Assembly: GCA_031761405.1 (NCBI GenBank)
Contig: JASEVX010000005.1
Span: 3,438,050 to 3,502,049, forward strand
Reading direction: 5' to 3'
From: Serripes groenlandicus
Lineage: Eukaryota; Mollusca; Bivalvia; Cardiida; Cardiidae
DNA length: 64,000 nt
Shown here: positions 10,590 through 22,336 of the stretch, in pieces
How positions within the stretch are numbered: position 1 is the first letter of the stretch
Layout of the letters: each line of letters opens with the position of its first letter
Notes under the pieces: generated by a model
The model's database searches: none
Told to the model about the DNA's origin: nothing
The model's input: the letters and a program-made list of their open reading frames with translations, nothing else
Made by a program: the position numbers and the translations under genes

Positions 10590-11284
10590 CCAAGTTAATT
10601 GTTGACAAAACAGAAAATGTAAAACAAGACACCATTAGTAGATATCGGTACAATTTCCCCCCTTTTTTTTTACTAAAATGCAGCGAAATTTTTCAATTCT
10701 CAAAGGCCCCAGGCCCCTTCCCCTTTTTCAGAAAAAACCCCCTGATGAAACAACTCTTTAACTGAAAACATTACATTATGGCACAATGAGAAATTGGTCC
10801 TTTTGAGCAGTGTTTTAAAAAGACGACTACTGCCTCTGACTGCTGCAGACACATCAGATATGGTAGAGGAACAGCTGAAAACCTAATGTGTGTATAAATA
10901 TATATATATGTTTCTCCTGTTCCTGTTCTCCTAAAAACAAAATAAATTATTGGAAAATCTAACAATCATTTTAGGAGGAATAATAATATATAATCTCTGA
11001 CATCTCTGCCTCTAAGTATTCTCAACTTATAAAACCTTTGCTGTTGAATAATTGATTTATTGATATGAGTTTAACACTGTTTTGCACAGTATTTCAGTCA
11101 AACTAAAAAGCTCAAAACACTGGCAAAAGGGGAAATGGCTAATGATGAACAATTTCATCGTTTGCCACAATGTTTTCATAAGTTATCTGCTGCAAAGGCG
11201 TCAGAAAGCATCTATATCAGAGGAAGGGTTAATACTGATAACAATAAGTACTGGAAATAAATGTTGTCTTCAATTTCTTTTTAG
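10590..11284. other. Intron or intergenic sequence, nothing recognised
   Basis: AT-rich with a short (AT)n run near 10897. Helicase motifs that should precede the exon at 11285 are not seen here in any frame, so the N-terminal exons are further upstream, lost, or beyond what I can recognise. Confidence 0.45.
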
Positions 11285-13356
11285 ATACAAGGACAATTAT
11301 TTGTGTTTGAAGCTTTAGACTCTGGCGGACCAAGAGATTTGGATTCCTTTGTGGTGCAAACAACTTTATGGCTAAAAATTGTAGCTGATGTAATGCTATT
11401 GAGAAATCTGACAGACAAGCTGGTAAATGGTCTGCGTGGAACAGTATGTCGTATTGCTGAGGAAAAAGTAACTATCAACTTCCCTAGTATTGGACAAATT
11501 GCTGAACTTGAAAGAATTTCCTTTACTGGTAAGAGAACGAAATATAGACCAAACTTGTCGCAAATGCCTAACATTTGTTTTTGCTCAGTGATGTTTTACA
11601 GTTCGCAAAATGTTATTAGTCCTTAAAATTAATGTAATTAGCGATAAAAGAAGAAATATGAAAAACAAAAATAATTTTCAATTTTTCAACCATATGAATA
11701 TACTGCCTGTTGAAACCAAACTGTGAGGTGAAAAGCCAAAAAGGAATTATAAGGATACACGTTATATCGGCCACTGAAATTCTTGTTATGTGGAAAAAAA
11801 GCGGGTGGATGACTATAAAGATTATTAACCAATCGTGTTCTGCTTTTCCATATATAGACTATTAGTCCATTGGTGAAAGACGAATGACACTTGTCACAAT
11901 GACTTTTGACAAACGTCGGAAAGAATATTGGCCGAGCTGGGATTTGAACTCACAACCCCTGCATTGACAGCCCACGTCGCTACCGTCTGAGCTAACTGGG
12001 CTCAACTTAGAAATAAGTAATCTTGAACAATAGTGACTGTTAGTAGACTGCATAATCATGCTAATTTGATGCTGGTTATGATGTTCTCAATGCAAGTGTT
12101 TGTCATATTTTAATACAGTGTTTGATCCAGAATCCAACAGTAATGTTGCGGAGAGGCTACATATACCACTGAAACTTGCATATGCACTTTCAGTTCACAA
12201 ATCACAAGGCATGACATTACCACAGTAAGTCCCTTTCATTTAATACATTAACTGTAATAAAAAAATAAATCTACTGTTTATTTAAAAATAAATTTAAGAA
12301 ATGCTACTTAAGATTGATTGATTGGGGTTTAACGCAGTTTTTAACAATTTCTCAGTTATATCACGGCAGCCAGTTCACCTACTCATGCATTTCCTGGTTT
12401 TCTCACACCAGTACTCCACACAACAAACTTCCCAAGCAACTGGCTGCTTTTCCACATGGACTTAGCCCATTGGTGTAAGACGAATGACGCATGTCGTATT
12501 GACTTTTGTCAATCGTCGGAAAGAAAGTTGGCCGAGCCGGATTCGAACTCACATCCCCTGGATTGAAAGCCCGCGTCTCTACCGACTGAGGCTACACCTT
12601 CAGTTAGATTTTCTAGATTTTTTGTCTGTTGCATATTTGTTGATGTAGGAAGGGTAAATGCACTCAAAAAATGTCCATCCTTTCCATTGTATTACATGTT
12701 GTAAGCAAACCAGCTATTCTCAATCATAATGTATGAATTAGATTTGTATAAATGATCTTATTTTAAATGTGCCATTGTTTTTTGTTATAAATAGATGTTC
12801 AAGTGTTCGTTTAATACAAATTGGCTGCTTATTACATAGGTGACCTATGACAGAGGTTTGACTGTAAATGTCAACATAAAGATCAACAAATTACTATTGT
12901 TGATCAAACAATGTTAACCCTTTCCCACTTTAAACAAATCTGCAGGAGACAAATTTGAAAACTATTACAAACAATATGACAAAAGAAGGGATTGCTAATT
13001 ATGAGCAATTTCGCACTTTGCCAAAATGTTTTCAATTCAATACAATAATTTTACTTTCAAATAAAAAGATTTCAAATGTATTTGCCTTATATTATTGCAT
13101 GAAACCTATTGGTTTAATTTTAGATAGACAATCATAATTACATAAATCTGATTTCAGGGTTGTAGTTGACTGCAGGAACATATTTGCACCTGGACAGTTG
13201 GCAGTAGCAGTAGGTAGGGTCCAGTCAGAGGATGGATTGCGCATTATTCACTTCCATGAAAATGCAGTAATCCCACAACCTGCTGTGATACAGGATTTGG
13301 GACACAACAATCAGAGCCAGTCATTGATGACCATTCTTGCTGTTTCAAGAACATAA
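11285..13356 (+). CDS. PIF1-type helicase, C-terminal three exons
   Basis: The three exons are 11285-11528, 12119-12224 and 13158-13356. All junctions have GT/AG ends (TTTTTAG|, G|GTAAG, ATACAG|, |GTAAGT, TTTCAG|) and the phases agree, giving one open frame ending in TAA at 13354-13356. Exon 1 carries DVMLLRNLTDKLVNGLRGTV, the late helicase-domain segment of PIF1/RecD-like enzymes. Exon 2 carries IPLKLAYALSVHKSQGMTLP. Exon 3 carries IFAPGQLAVAVGRVQSEDGL, the motif VI region. Walker A/B exons are not visible upstream. The VAVGR variant and this spread of exons fit PIF1-like helicases that are abundant in mollusc genomes, including Helitron-derived ones. Host gene or decayed transposon cannot be told apart here. 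Two SINE copies lie in or at the edge of intron 1. Confidence 0.7.
11840..12004 (-). repeat. tRNA-derived SINE fragment (AATC-tail family)
   Basis: On the minus strand the head reads AGCTCAGACGGTAGCGACGT (A-box-like). A B-box-like GAGTTCAAATCC follows, then the body shared with the copies at 12311-12600 and 58593-58881. The 3' half and tail are missing. Confidence 0.75.
12311..12600 (-). repeat. tRNA-derived SINE, near full length (AATC-tail family)
   Basis: Reading the minus strand: tRNA-like head CCTCAGTCGGTAGAGACGCG (A box), GAGTTCGAATCCGGCTCGGC (B box), a ~200-bp body, and the tail CGTTAAACCCCAATCAATCA ending at 12311. It matches the copy at 58593-58881 almost throughout. The Pol III boxes imply transcription from an internal promoter. 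The tRNA of origin is not certain. Confidence 0.85.
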
Positions 13357-13393
13357 TAAGGTTTGTATGACACTTAATAACTATCAAACATAT

Positions 13394-13771
13394 GTGCAGC
13401 ATACAGTCTAGGTGACAGCGATGATGACAGAGACACGTCTGTAGGTGTCCTGGACCCACCACCTTTCGAGTAGAGACCTTACAGCGACGATGACAGAGAC
13501 ATGTCTGTAGGTCACCTGAACCCACCACCTTTTGAGCCGAGACCTGACAGTGATGATGGCAGAGACATGTATGTAGGTCATCTGAATCCACCACCTTTCG
13601 AGCAGAGACCTAACAGCAATGATGAAATATGCACATTTTTGGGTCAACTGATGCCACCACCTTTCAGACCGGGCGATAATGACAGAGACACGTCTGTTAG
13701 GCAAGGTGACCCAGGAATGCCAGAACAAGGCCATGATGGAACAAGTCGCCATAGCCAAACGACGTGACAAC
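13394..13771 (+). pseudogene. Repeat-containing 5' part of a gene split by LINE B
   Basis: Four to five tandem ~66-bp units encode a 22-residue repeat of the type DSDDxRDMxVGHLNPPPFExRP. One unit has an in-frame TAG (about 13471). The open frame ends at 13767, but a +1 frame (from about 13728, ATGATGGAACAAGTCGCC) leads through the LINE insertion site into the frame that resumes at 19790, so at least one indel has occurred. The unit is acidic and proline-rich with no known domain. Together with 19777-21226 it looks like the relic of one gene, possibly gag-like. Confidence 0.5.
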
Positions 13772-14103
13772 GTTAAGTGGATGAATGAATGAATGAATGG
13801 CGTTTTAAGGCCCGTCGACAACTAAGGTCATTTTGGGCGCTTAATAATTTACTTAATGTAAATGATTAAATAATTAAAATTGAAATATAACTAAACAGTT
13901 TATTAGACAAAACAATCAAACATGATGTACGCGATACTTAACATTAATATAAAATGACATGTAAAACAATGTAAAACAGAATTTAGGCAAACAAGCCAAA
14001 CACTACTATGTAATACTTAACATAAAGATAAACAATATCTGAGAAAATGTGGAACAGGATCTGTAAAAGTAATGTATGTGCAAAAGCACGATTTAAGAAA
14101 TAA

Positions 14104-17100
14104 TCATATCTTATTAAAAATACTAATTTCCCTAAGGAAATCAAATACAAGTTCAGGTTTGACAGACCCAAAGAGCTGACGCATACTTTGAGCCTTGAAA
14201 AATCTATCACGTATTGGAGCGAAATCAGCACATTCCAGAAGAATGTGCTGTACTGAAAGTTGTGTAAAACATGGAATACACTGAGGTGCTTCCTCACCCT
14301 TCAGTAAGTACGCATGAGTTAACCATGTGTGACCAATGTTTAAACGAGCAAGGACAATTTCTTCTCGGCGACAGGATCTAAAAGCTGGCAGGCACTCACC
14401 AAGTACTGACTTGATTGAGTGCAGTTTATTATTTACTTGCTCATTCCAATCACTTTGCCACTTATCGTGAAGTAAAACATTTATTAAAGGTTTAAAATCG
14501 GTATAAGGTATTTTAAAAGGTAAAATATCTTGTAAAAGAGCAGACTTTGCTGCCAAGTCAGCATGTTCATTACCGTGAATGCCTATATGACTGGGGATCC
14601 AGCAAAACACTACATGTGCTGTTGCACAAATACGCGATAACTTAGAAAGGAGGTCAACAATAATAGGGTTATCTATTTTGTCATTCTGAAGTGCCTGCAT
14701 AGCAGACAATGAGTCAGTAAAAATAATATATCTCCAATAACCGTCGGATTCAATATGATCCAAAGCCAAATGAATTGCCTTTAACTCGGCAGAAAATATA
14801 GAAGCATTATTTGGCAACCGAAATGTTATCACATCGCCATCATGAACTGCAGCGGCAGCAGCCTTTTTTCCGTCCTTAGAACCATCTGTATAAATATGCT
14901 CAAAGTTATAATATGTATTTTTAATTTCCATATACTTGGACTTAAAAACAATAGGATCAGTGCAGGCCTTTCTATCAGTCGCAAGATCATAAATGAATGA
15001 TGGACTATTTCGAGTCTAAGGTGGAGAATCTGAAATCTCCTGCCTCGCGATGTCCTCAAGATCAACATCAAGATTAGCGATTTCGGGACCGTAACGGATA
15101 CCAAAAGGCGGTATTACCCGTTCCTTCTTTAAAAATAATTCCTTGTATAAAGGTTTAAAAACAACTCTATGAGTGGGATTTGAAGGGTTAGACTTGAGTT
15201 TTAAAAGATACTGCATAGCTAGTTTTTGTCGACGTAAATATAAGGGTGGTTCATTGGCTTCTACATAGAGACTTTTGACGGGCGAAGTTCGAAAAGCGCC
15301 CAGGGCTAGCCGTAAACCCTGATGGTGAATGAAATCAAGTGTTGCAATGTATGATTTTCGTGCCGAGCCACAATACATGCATAGTCTAATTTAGATCGTA
15401 TTAACGACCTGTAAAGTCTCAAGAGAACTTTACGGTCAGCTCCCCAGTCCATATGGGACACAACGCGTAACTGATTTAAAGCTTTCTGGCATTTATTTTT
15501 AAGATTATTTATATGAAGAACAAAAGTCAGTTTCGGATCGAATAATAGACCAAGGAATTTAAATTCAGACACAACGTCAATACGAGTGCCATCTAGTGTT
15601 AAATCAGGATCTAGGTGGTGTTTACGAAGTTGACAAAAGTGCATACATTTGGTCTTGCTTTTAGAGAATTTAAAGCCATTTTCGTTTGACCATTTTTGCA
15701 AATTATTCAAAAATTGTTGCAGTTGTCTTTCAATTGTATGCATATGTTTTGATCTGTAGCAAATACAGAAATCATCAACATATAGAAAACATTCAACTCC
15801 AGGGTTAACAGATTTGATAATGTTATTAATCTTCACACTAAAAAGTGTTACAGAAAGAATGCATCCCTGGGGAACACCCATTTCCTGTTCATGTGGATCA
15901 GACAAAGTATCACCAACACGAACTTTAAACTGACGTTCATTTAAAAAAGCAGAAATGAAAAAAGCAAGGCGACCTGTTATGCCATAATCATAGAGGTCAT
16001 TCATAATACCATATTTCCAGGTAGTGTCATATGCACTTTCTAAGTCAAAGAAGACGGAGACAACGTGTTCCTATTTAATGAATGCTTCTCTGATAAAAGT
16101 TTCAAAACGGATCAAATGATCCACTGTGCTTCTATGTTTACGAAAACCAGACTGGAAAGTAGTAATAAGTTTGTTCTTTTCGAGAAACCAAACAAGTCTG
16201 TCGTTCACCATTCTTTCCATGGTTTTACATATACAGCTAGTTAAGGCTATAGGACGATACTTCCCAGGATTAGTTGTATCTTTACCAGGCTTGGGAATTG
16301 GAATAACGATGGCCTCTTTCCAAGACCTCGGGAGATTTCCCGTTCGCCAAACCTGATTATAGACGTCAAGTAAACAAGAAAGGGATCGGAAAGGTAAATG
16401 CCTAATCAGTTGATAGTGTATATCATCTGAACCCGCAGCGGTATCATGGCACTTCTTGAGAGCCGATTTTAATTCTTTTAACGTAAATGCTTTATTGTAG
16501 GCCTCTTCATTTTTCGATTTAAAGTTAATTTTCCGTTTCTCCCTCTGCTGTTGAAATTTTTGAAACTTTGGAGAATAGTTTGAAGAGGACGACTTTTGGG
16601 CAAAGGAATCTGCCAACGTATCGGCAATATCCTTCTTTGAAGTAGCAACACCGTCTGAGGTGTTCAGATGATTAACACAAAGCGAACTGCTCTTTCCTTT
16701 TATTTTCCTTATCATGTCCCATGTCTTTTTGACAGATGATCTAGAATTTAATCTAGATACATACTGTCTCCAAGACGCACGTTTACTGTGCTTAATTGTT
16801 TTACGAGCTCTTGCTCTAGCTATTTTAAAGTATACATGATTTTGATGGGTTGGCCTCAGGTTAAACTGCCTTAAAGCCGATTTGCGTGTTCCTATAGCCT
16901 TTTTGCAATCCTCATCAAACCAAGGTTTGTGAGGGTGCTTTGGATTTGTCGAAGTTTGGGGAATTGCCTCTTTAGCAGCCTGATACATTACAGATGTATA
17001 TAGTTGTGTAGGGTCATCACATTCCAAGAAACCATCCGGATTAATGGAACTCTCACATCGCACCTGGAATAAATTCCAGTTCGCTTTGCGGAGCTTCCAT

Positions 17101-17777
17101 CGCCTCGGACGCCCCTGTTCAGATGGCCCAGTTTCAGTAATAATTATAGGGATATGATCACTTCCATGAAGGTCGTCTTCCACCTTCCACTTAAAGTCAA
17201 CAAATATATCAGGACTACAAATAGAAAGATCAAGAGATGAGTAAGAACCAGTAGCAGGATGCAGATAGGTGTGAGATTTATTATTCAAAATACAAAGGTC
17301 ATGTTTAAAAATAAAATCTTCTAATATTTGGCCTTTGTTATTGGTGTCACTACATCCCCACAACTTATTGTGTGAATTGAAGTCACCAACTATCATAAAA
17401 GGTGTTGGAAGCTGACTGACAAGCTCAACGAGCTTGTCTGTATCAAGAGGTTGACTTGGCGGAAGATACAAAGAACATAGGGTAATTGTTTTGCTCAATG
17501 AAATTCTTACCGCAGTCGCCTGCAGAGTTGTAGTAAGTGAGACTAAGCTATGGGGAACAGAGTTATTAACAAATATTGCTACCCCACCACAAGCTCGAGC
17601 ACTTGCATCGGAAGTTTTATGATAACATGAATGATATTTAAGAGAAAGACTATCAATATCTTTTAAAAATGTTTCTTGTAAGCATAAAGCTACTGGTTTC
17701 TTTTCATTAACTAGAAGAGACAATTCTTCAAAATTGGCTTTAAATCCACGACAGTTCCACTGGATTATGGAATTCAT
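14104..17777 (-). pseudogene. LINE copy B ORF2, three lesions
   Basis: The endonuclease and first half of RT are open from 17777 to an AAG-to-TAG nonsense codon at 16071-16073. The same frame resumes at 16070 and runs through GVPQGC and YVDD until a 4-bp deletion near 15375. The next frame runs to a TGG-to-TAG nonsense codon at 15016-15018. RNase H and the C-terminal Cys/His motif then follow in the same frame to 14104. No active ORF2 protein is expected. Confidence 0.9.
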
Positions 17778-19093
17778 TTCGATATAGGTTCACAAATTTT
17801 GATCTCGGCTATCGCAGTATGCCAGGAATCAATATTTTGATTCCAGTCATCTGTTGTACCCGACCATGGACTAGGAGGCTCAGTTTCCTGTGTCTCCATG
17901 CCATCCAATGTCTGATAACGATTTGTAATTTTAGGTTTAGAGTTTAATTTAATTTCTCTAGGAGAAGACTCAACCTCTCCAGGAGAAGGTGACCTAATTT
18001 CTTTAGAAGAAGACTCATTTTCTTTCGAAGAAGATGCAGTATTGCTACAGGTGTCTTTGTTCATTGATGGTAATGAAGAAAGGATAGAAGTAGAGGGCTG
18101 TTCATTTGACATAATTGCTTTTAACTGTAAACTGATGTCAGGAAACTTTTGAGATAGAATCTTCAAAAGGCGATGGCATGTAGTACATTCTTGTGAGGGT
18201 GGCGGTGTATTGACAACAGGCCTGATAGTAGTTGGTCTGGAGTCGTTTTTGGTGACATTAGCATATGAAACAGTCAAATTGAATCGGGTTTCAACAATTT
18301 TCTTCGCCTCAGGAAAAGAAAGACCTTCTTTACACTTGACGGTAACAATCTCCTTCTCCCGTTTCCACACAAGGCAGGAGCGGGAGGTAGAATAATGCTC
18401 ACCACCACAGTTTGAACATTTAAGTGCATTTTTACATTCATTCACATCTGCATCATGTTCTGAGCATAACGCAGTGCAACGACGGCAAACCTTTTCTTCT
18501 GTAGTTTTTCGGCATTTTGATTCATGATGGCCATACTTATAACAGGTGTAACATTGCAATGGGTTAGGGATGTACATGTCAACAGGGACATTCAAGTATC
18601 CAACTTTAAGGGATCTTGGCAAAATAGCTGTATTGAATGTTAGCACCAAGGTGTTTGTTGGTCTCTTGATACTGTCCCTGTAGGAAGTCATCCTTCTGAC
18701 ATGGACGACCAGTTGGCCGGCCAGTTCAGAAGCAATTTCCTCCTCAGAAACTCCTGCAAGATCTGGGCATCTTATAATTCCTTTTGACGTATTAAGAGTA
18801 TTATGGGCAGAGCATTTGGCTTTCTTCTCAACTTCAATGAGGAGAGCACCTGATTTCAATTTTTTAACAGACTTAGGTAAACCAGCAAGAGAAAGAAGGC
18901 ATTTCTGAATGACGAAAGGTGAAAGGGAAGATATAGCTTGTTCAGGCAAATTTAATTCAATCAATAAGAATCGGGGGAATGAAGGGTTTGAAGTGTTGCC
19001 ATTTGGTTTGTCGATATCGGAGTCCGAGTCCATTTCAGTACGTGTGCGTTTTTTGGTTTGAGGATCCATATCCAAGTTTTTATTTTTCGTCAA
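17774..19093 (-). CDS. LINE copy B ORF1, shortened in frame
   Basis: 439 codons against 552 in copies A and E. One 15-residue deletion lies just before the AKCSAHNTL segment. A second of about 98 residues removes most of the Ser-rich/basic region before SKPKITNRYQTLD. Both keep the frame, so the three zinc knuckles and the C terminus are intact. The ATGA overlap with ORF2 is kept. Such a protein lacks the low-complexity linker that may matter for multimerisation or nucleic-acid binding (inference). Confidence 0.85.
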   Translation of the reverse strand: MTKNKNLDMDPQTKKRTRTEMDSDSDIDKPNGNTSNPSFPRFLLIELNLPEQAISSLSPFVIQKCLLSLAGLPKSVKKLKSGALLIEVEKKAKCSAHNTLNTSKGIIRCPDLAGVSEEEIASELAGQLVVHVRRMTSYRDSIKRPTNTLVLTFNTAILPRSLKVGYLNVPVDMYIPNPLQCYTCYKYGHHESKCRKTTEEKVCRRCTALCSEHDADVNECKNALKCSNCGGEHYSTSRSCLVWKREKEIVTVKCKEGLSFPEAKKIVETRFNLTVSYANVTKNDSRPTTIRPVVNTPPPSQECTTCHRLLKILSQKFPDISLQLKAIMSNEQPSTSILSSLPSMNKDTCSNTASSSKENESSSKEIRSPSPGEVESSPREIKLNSKPKITNRYQTLDGMETQETEPPSPWSGTTDDWNQNIDSWHTAIAEIKICEPISK

Positions 19094-19776
19094 CCGCGGC
19101 CCCCACCCGCCACGGAGTCCAACAAGGGAACACGATACATGGAGCGGAAATCCAGCTCCTCGTGTCAGGGGTCCACAGATGGTATAACTAGATACCGCGA
19201 ATAAGTTAGCGCGACAAGGAAGAACATGGATGTGTCCCCCATATCAGGGATCCGCCATGCAAGTCAGTGCCCCCGACCAAAACATCCGCGCCACCCAATT
19301 AGCCCATTAGCCTATAAAAGACGAGGCACAATAAACTGTAAACTTTATGCAAATTAAATATGACACATATAATATAAAGTTGGTGTATATAAAATGAAAG
19401 AAACGATCGGATGGAATATTTTCAAGTGAAAAAAAAAAAAAACTTATACGTAGATACATGCACAGATATTTATGACATTTTAACACCATTACAGTTAACA
19501 TACATGTATTTGTAAGAAAAGAAAAAGTGTGCCTAAATCTAATATATGACCAGCCGTTTGCACTAGATCGGGCCCATCTAGGCTCCCGTTTACACCGAAG
19601 CAGAGGCCAAAGCAGTGTGTTGGAAAGCCGGAGATCCCTGCGCTTCCCTCAACTGCCAGGATCCTCGTTTCCTGCTTACGAGTATCCACCCGCGGCAAAC
19701 AGGCGGGTCCATTAGGGGACTTCTACCCCTTGTAGGACGGACAGCCGGCGTATTCTAACCCCCACCGGCAGGGGGA

Positions 19777-21226
19777 GTTAAGTGGATGAAGACAGTGGCG
19801 AAAGAGGCGTACGATCTAAGTTTCCAAACCCTGGACTGGATAAATGAGAATATCTACCATCTGAGGGTCCCCAGGAAATCGAAGAAAGACTGTTCGCCAT
19901 TTTCAGGTCCCAGCCGGGATATTCGTCTTCAGACCAACCCAGATATAGAGCGAGTTGTATTGGACATGGGAGTAAAACCAGAGGAACAAGCTTCGGATGT
20001 TCCCGAGGAAGAAGCAGAGACAACCACTAGTCCAAAACCACAGCTGAGTTGGGCTGACCAAGTCGACGAATACCATTTGATTCATCCCGCAGAACAGCCC
20101 AGTTTTGAGCCTTGCTATGACCTGTCCGATTCGGTCAGAGCAAGTGAAGAAGATCTTCTGCGGAGCGATTTGGAGACGGTGGAAAGTAACCAGACCCGAG
20201 ATGAGGCACAGCCCATGGAGATCGAGACGTCCTCACAGACTCTTGACCTTTCCACTGAGGCGACTCCCACGGATCTGTTACCGGCAGTGGTGATGCCTAC
20301 ATCCAGGAAGTTCTCACCTGTCAAATTTCCACCAAAGACAGACGAATGTTGGAGGAAGCAGGAAGGTCGTCATGAGAAAAAGAAAGATGAGAGACTTATT
20401 CCAAGATCGTCTGCCTGTGCTAGAAAGGAGACCGATACGAAGTCTACTCAACGTCACTCTGAGAGACGGCCAATTTCCCGAACTGATCAGACAAGACATC
20501 AGCCTCGGGAAGATAGAAAACGTCCTGCCTCCAGAAATCCCAGAAAAGATTTGAATAGAAGCTCCGCGAAATGAGTAAAGCCTTCTGTGACTATGTCGAT
20601 GACGGCCCAATCGTCTAGCGGGCGAAGATCATCCACGTTGCCACAGATAACCCATTCTGTGCAGCCAGAGCGCCCAACTACAAGTGCTGGGCTGGGAGCA
20701 CAGAAGAAGAGAGGGACCAAGACCTACAACCGGACAGTTGAGATGCACGGAGTGGAGCTGACCGTGAATAGCCGCTTCCCCGCTGCTAACTTGAAAGAGG
20801 GAAAGAGAGTGGACAGACGGAAGGACGAAACCCTGTATTGTTTCTGGGTGCATGGAGGAAGTTGTCCAACAGAAGATCCGTGCCCTACGAGAGCACCTTC
20901 CGAGCCTGTTCGACGAAAGGACTCAACTGTCTGAAGAGGTAACCAGGAAGCGCCTGTCAGCATTAAAGTTAATAGCACACTGGATGCTAGGAGGATGTGC
21001 CACCGTTTCGCAGCTTGCCAAATACGTGGATGCCTTCGAAGTGCTGACGATAGAGCAGAATAGGGAAGTAAATGAGGAGCAATCTTCAGCCATGACAGAG
21101 ATCTGCAGGGAAGGAACGATGCCAACTCCTCCCATTCAGAGGAGGGTCCCACACAGCTCCAAGTTTACTGGGAATGGTAGCAGACGTCGTGGCGAAAACA
21201 AGAGGTACCACCTAGACTCTTACTGA
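19777..21226 (+). pseudogene. 3' part of the LINE-interrupted gene, gag-like
   Basis: The frame resumes right after the LINE. The first ORF (19786-20574) begins MKTVAKEAYDLSFQTLDWIN, then becomes acidic and then strongly Arg/Lys-rich. After a TGA at 20572-20574 the same frame continues (20587-20934). A Cys-rich run YCFWVHGGSCPTEDPC has CCCH-finger-like spacing (C-x7-C-x5-C), and a His follows in the neighbouring frame. That frame (about 20885-21226) then carries a helical, charged segment to a TAA/TGA at 21224-21226. The stop and the frameshift mark a pseudogene. A basic region followed by a zinc finger would suit a gag-like nucleic-acid-binding protein, but I do not recognise the family. Confidence 0.5.
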
Positions 21227-22071
21227 AGGTGACGACCAAGAATGCCAGACGCCTGTATCAACGACCTGTTCAGGATCCGGTGTGATACCCGATCCTTGAC
21301 AAACTGTGAAGGACCCGGCGCCATGCCCGGTCCGAAGCAGTTATGGGTTTGTATATAACAATATCATTCCGGGTAGACACAGGAGGTTTGAAATAATAGG
21401 ACTCACTGGTGCAGTACCGCCGACTAATCACTAAAGGGATTCCACAGTTAGGTCCTTTCAAATAAAGTCGGGCGGGGGGGGGGGGGGGAGTGTGGTGATT
21501 ACGCAAACCAGTCTGGCCAGTCACTCACTCTCGGTACTGTAGGCGCTTTGATTACGCGGGAACCAGTCAGCAATTTGCGGGTCCTACTGCCCATTCCAAA
21601 CGCTACAGCCAAGGAGTACACACGCTTTCCGAAGCATTAACTAAAGTATTAAGTATTACGCCATTAGATAGGTAGGTAAGACACTTTACTAGCGACGAAG
21701 AAAGCACGTCTGGTTCTGATCCTTTATACGAGAACGACATCGACGAACAAATCCAGGATGTATCAATATGGTGAGAATTTTCTACGGCATTAGCCACGTA
21801 AACAGTGTGTATTATAAATCATTACATATACAAACAAGGAATTCTGTTAGATGAAATATGTTATTCAATGATATTCTTAAGTGTTTTATTGAGAAAAGTA
21901 AAACCAAAATTAAAGATGGCTGACCTTTTCATATTTGTATATCCCTAGTCCCCACCATGCAAAACAAAGGCATATTTGAATGCCACGAATTCATTTGTGT
22001 GCAAAAACAAGTTATAAAGTTGATGTTTTGTTCAATTTTAATAGAAAATTATATACACACACACAGAGAAT
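21227..22071. other. Non-coding; G-rich tract and possible LTR start
   Basis: A polypurine tract of about 18 G at 21472-21489 is followed by AGTGTGGTGATTACGC. A polypurine tract next to TGTG is the usual 3'-LTR junction of LTR elements, and the gag-like relic lies just upstream. No second LTR, primer-binding site or pol is seen, so this is only suggestive. The rest is AT-rich and without recognised features. Confidence 0.3.
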
Positions 22072-22336
22072 ATGGACTTTGATATAATATTACAATACAA
22101 ATGTGTTTTAAACTCGACTTTAGATGCATTCAGTAATGTCCAAGAACCAATTTGGAAAAATATAGCGTCCTTACAATTGAGCATAAAATCAAAAAATGAT
22201 TGCAGGTTTCGACTTGCATTAGGAATGATAAGTTTGACAGGTCTGAAACTGTATATTAGATACATGTATATGAGTAGGTTACTATATTCAATGATAAATT
22301 ATCTCTTTGAAGACATAGATTTTTTTTGTATTCAGG

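Larger units (their letters stand above)
13785..19775 (-). mobile_element. LINE copy B, I-like, full-length but mutated
   Basis: The element sits on the minus strand from the (TGAA)n tail at 13785 to the CCCCC-hairpin 5' end at 19775. The 13-bp target-site duplication GTTAAGTGGATGA (13772-13784 and 19777-19789) is perfect, proving insertion into the coding region described at 13394 and 19777. Compared with copy E, ORF1 has two in-frame deletions. ORF2 has two nonsense changes and one 4-bp deletion. Flanks, 5' UTR and 3' UTR are otherwise complete. The perfect duplication indicates a fairly recent insertion. Confidence 0.95.

Noticed and set aside
13244..13821. Minus-strand ORFs of 116 and 137 codons
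   Set aside because: They are antisense frames of the 66-bp tandem repeat and of PIF1 exon 3.
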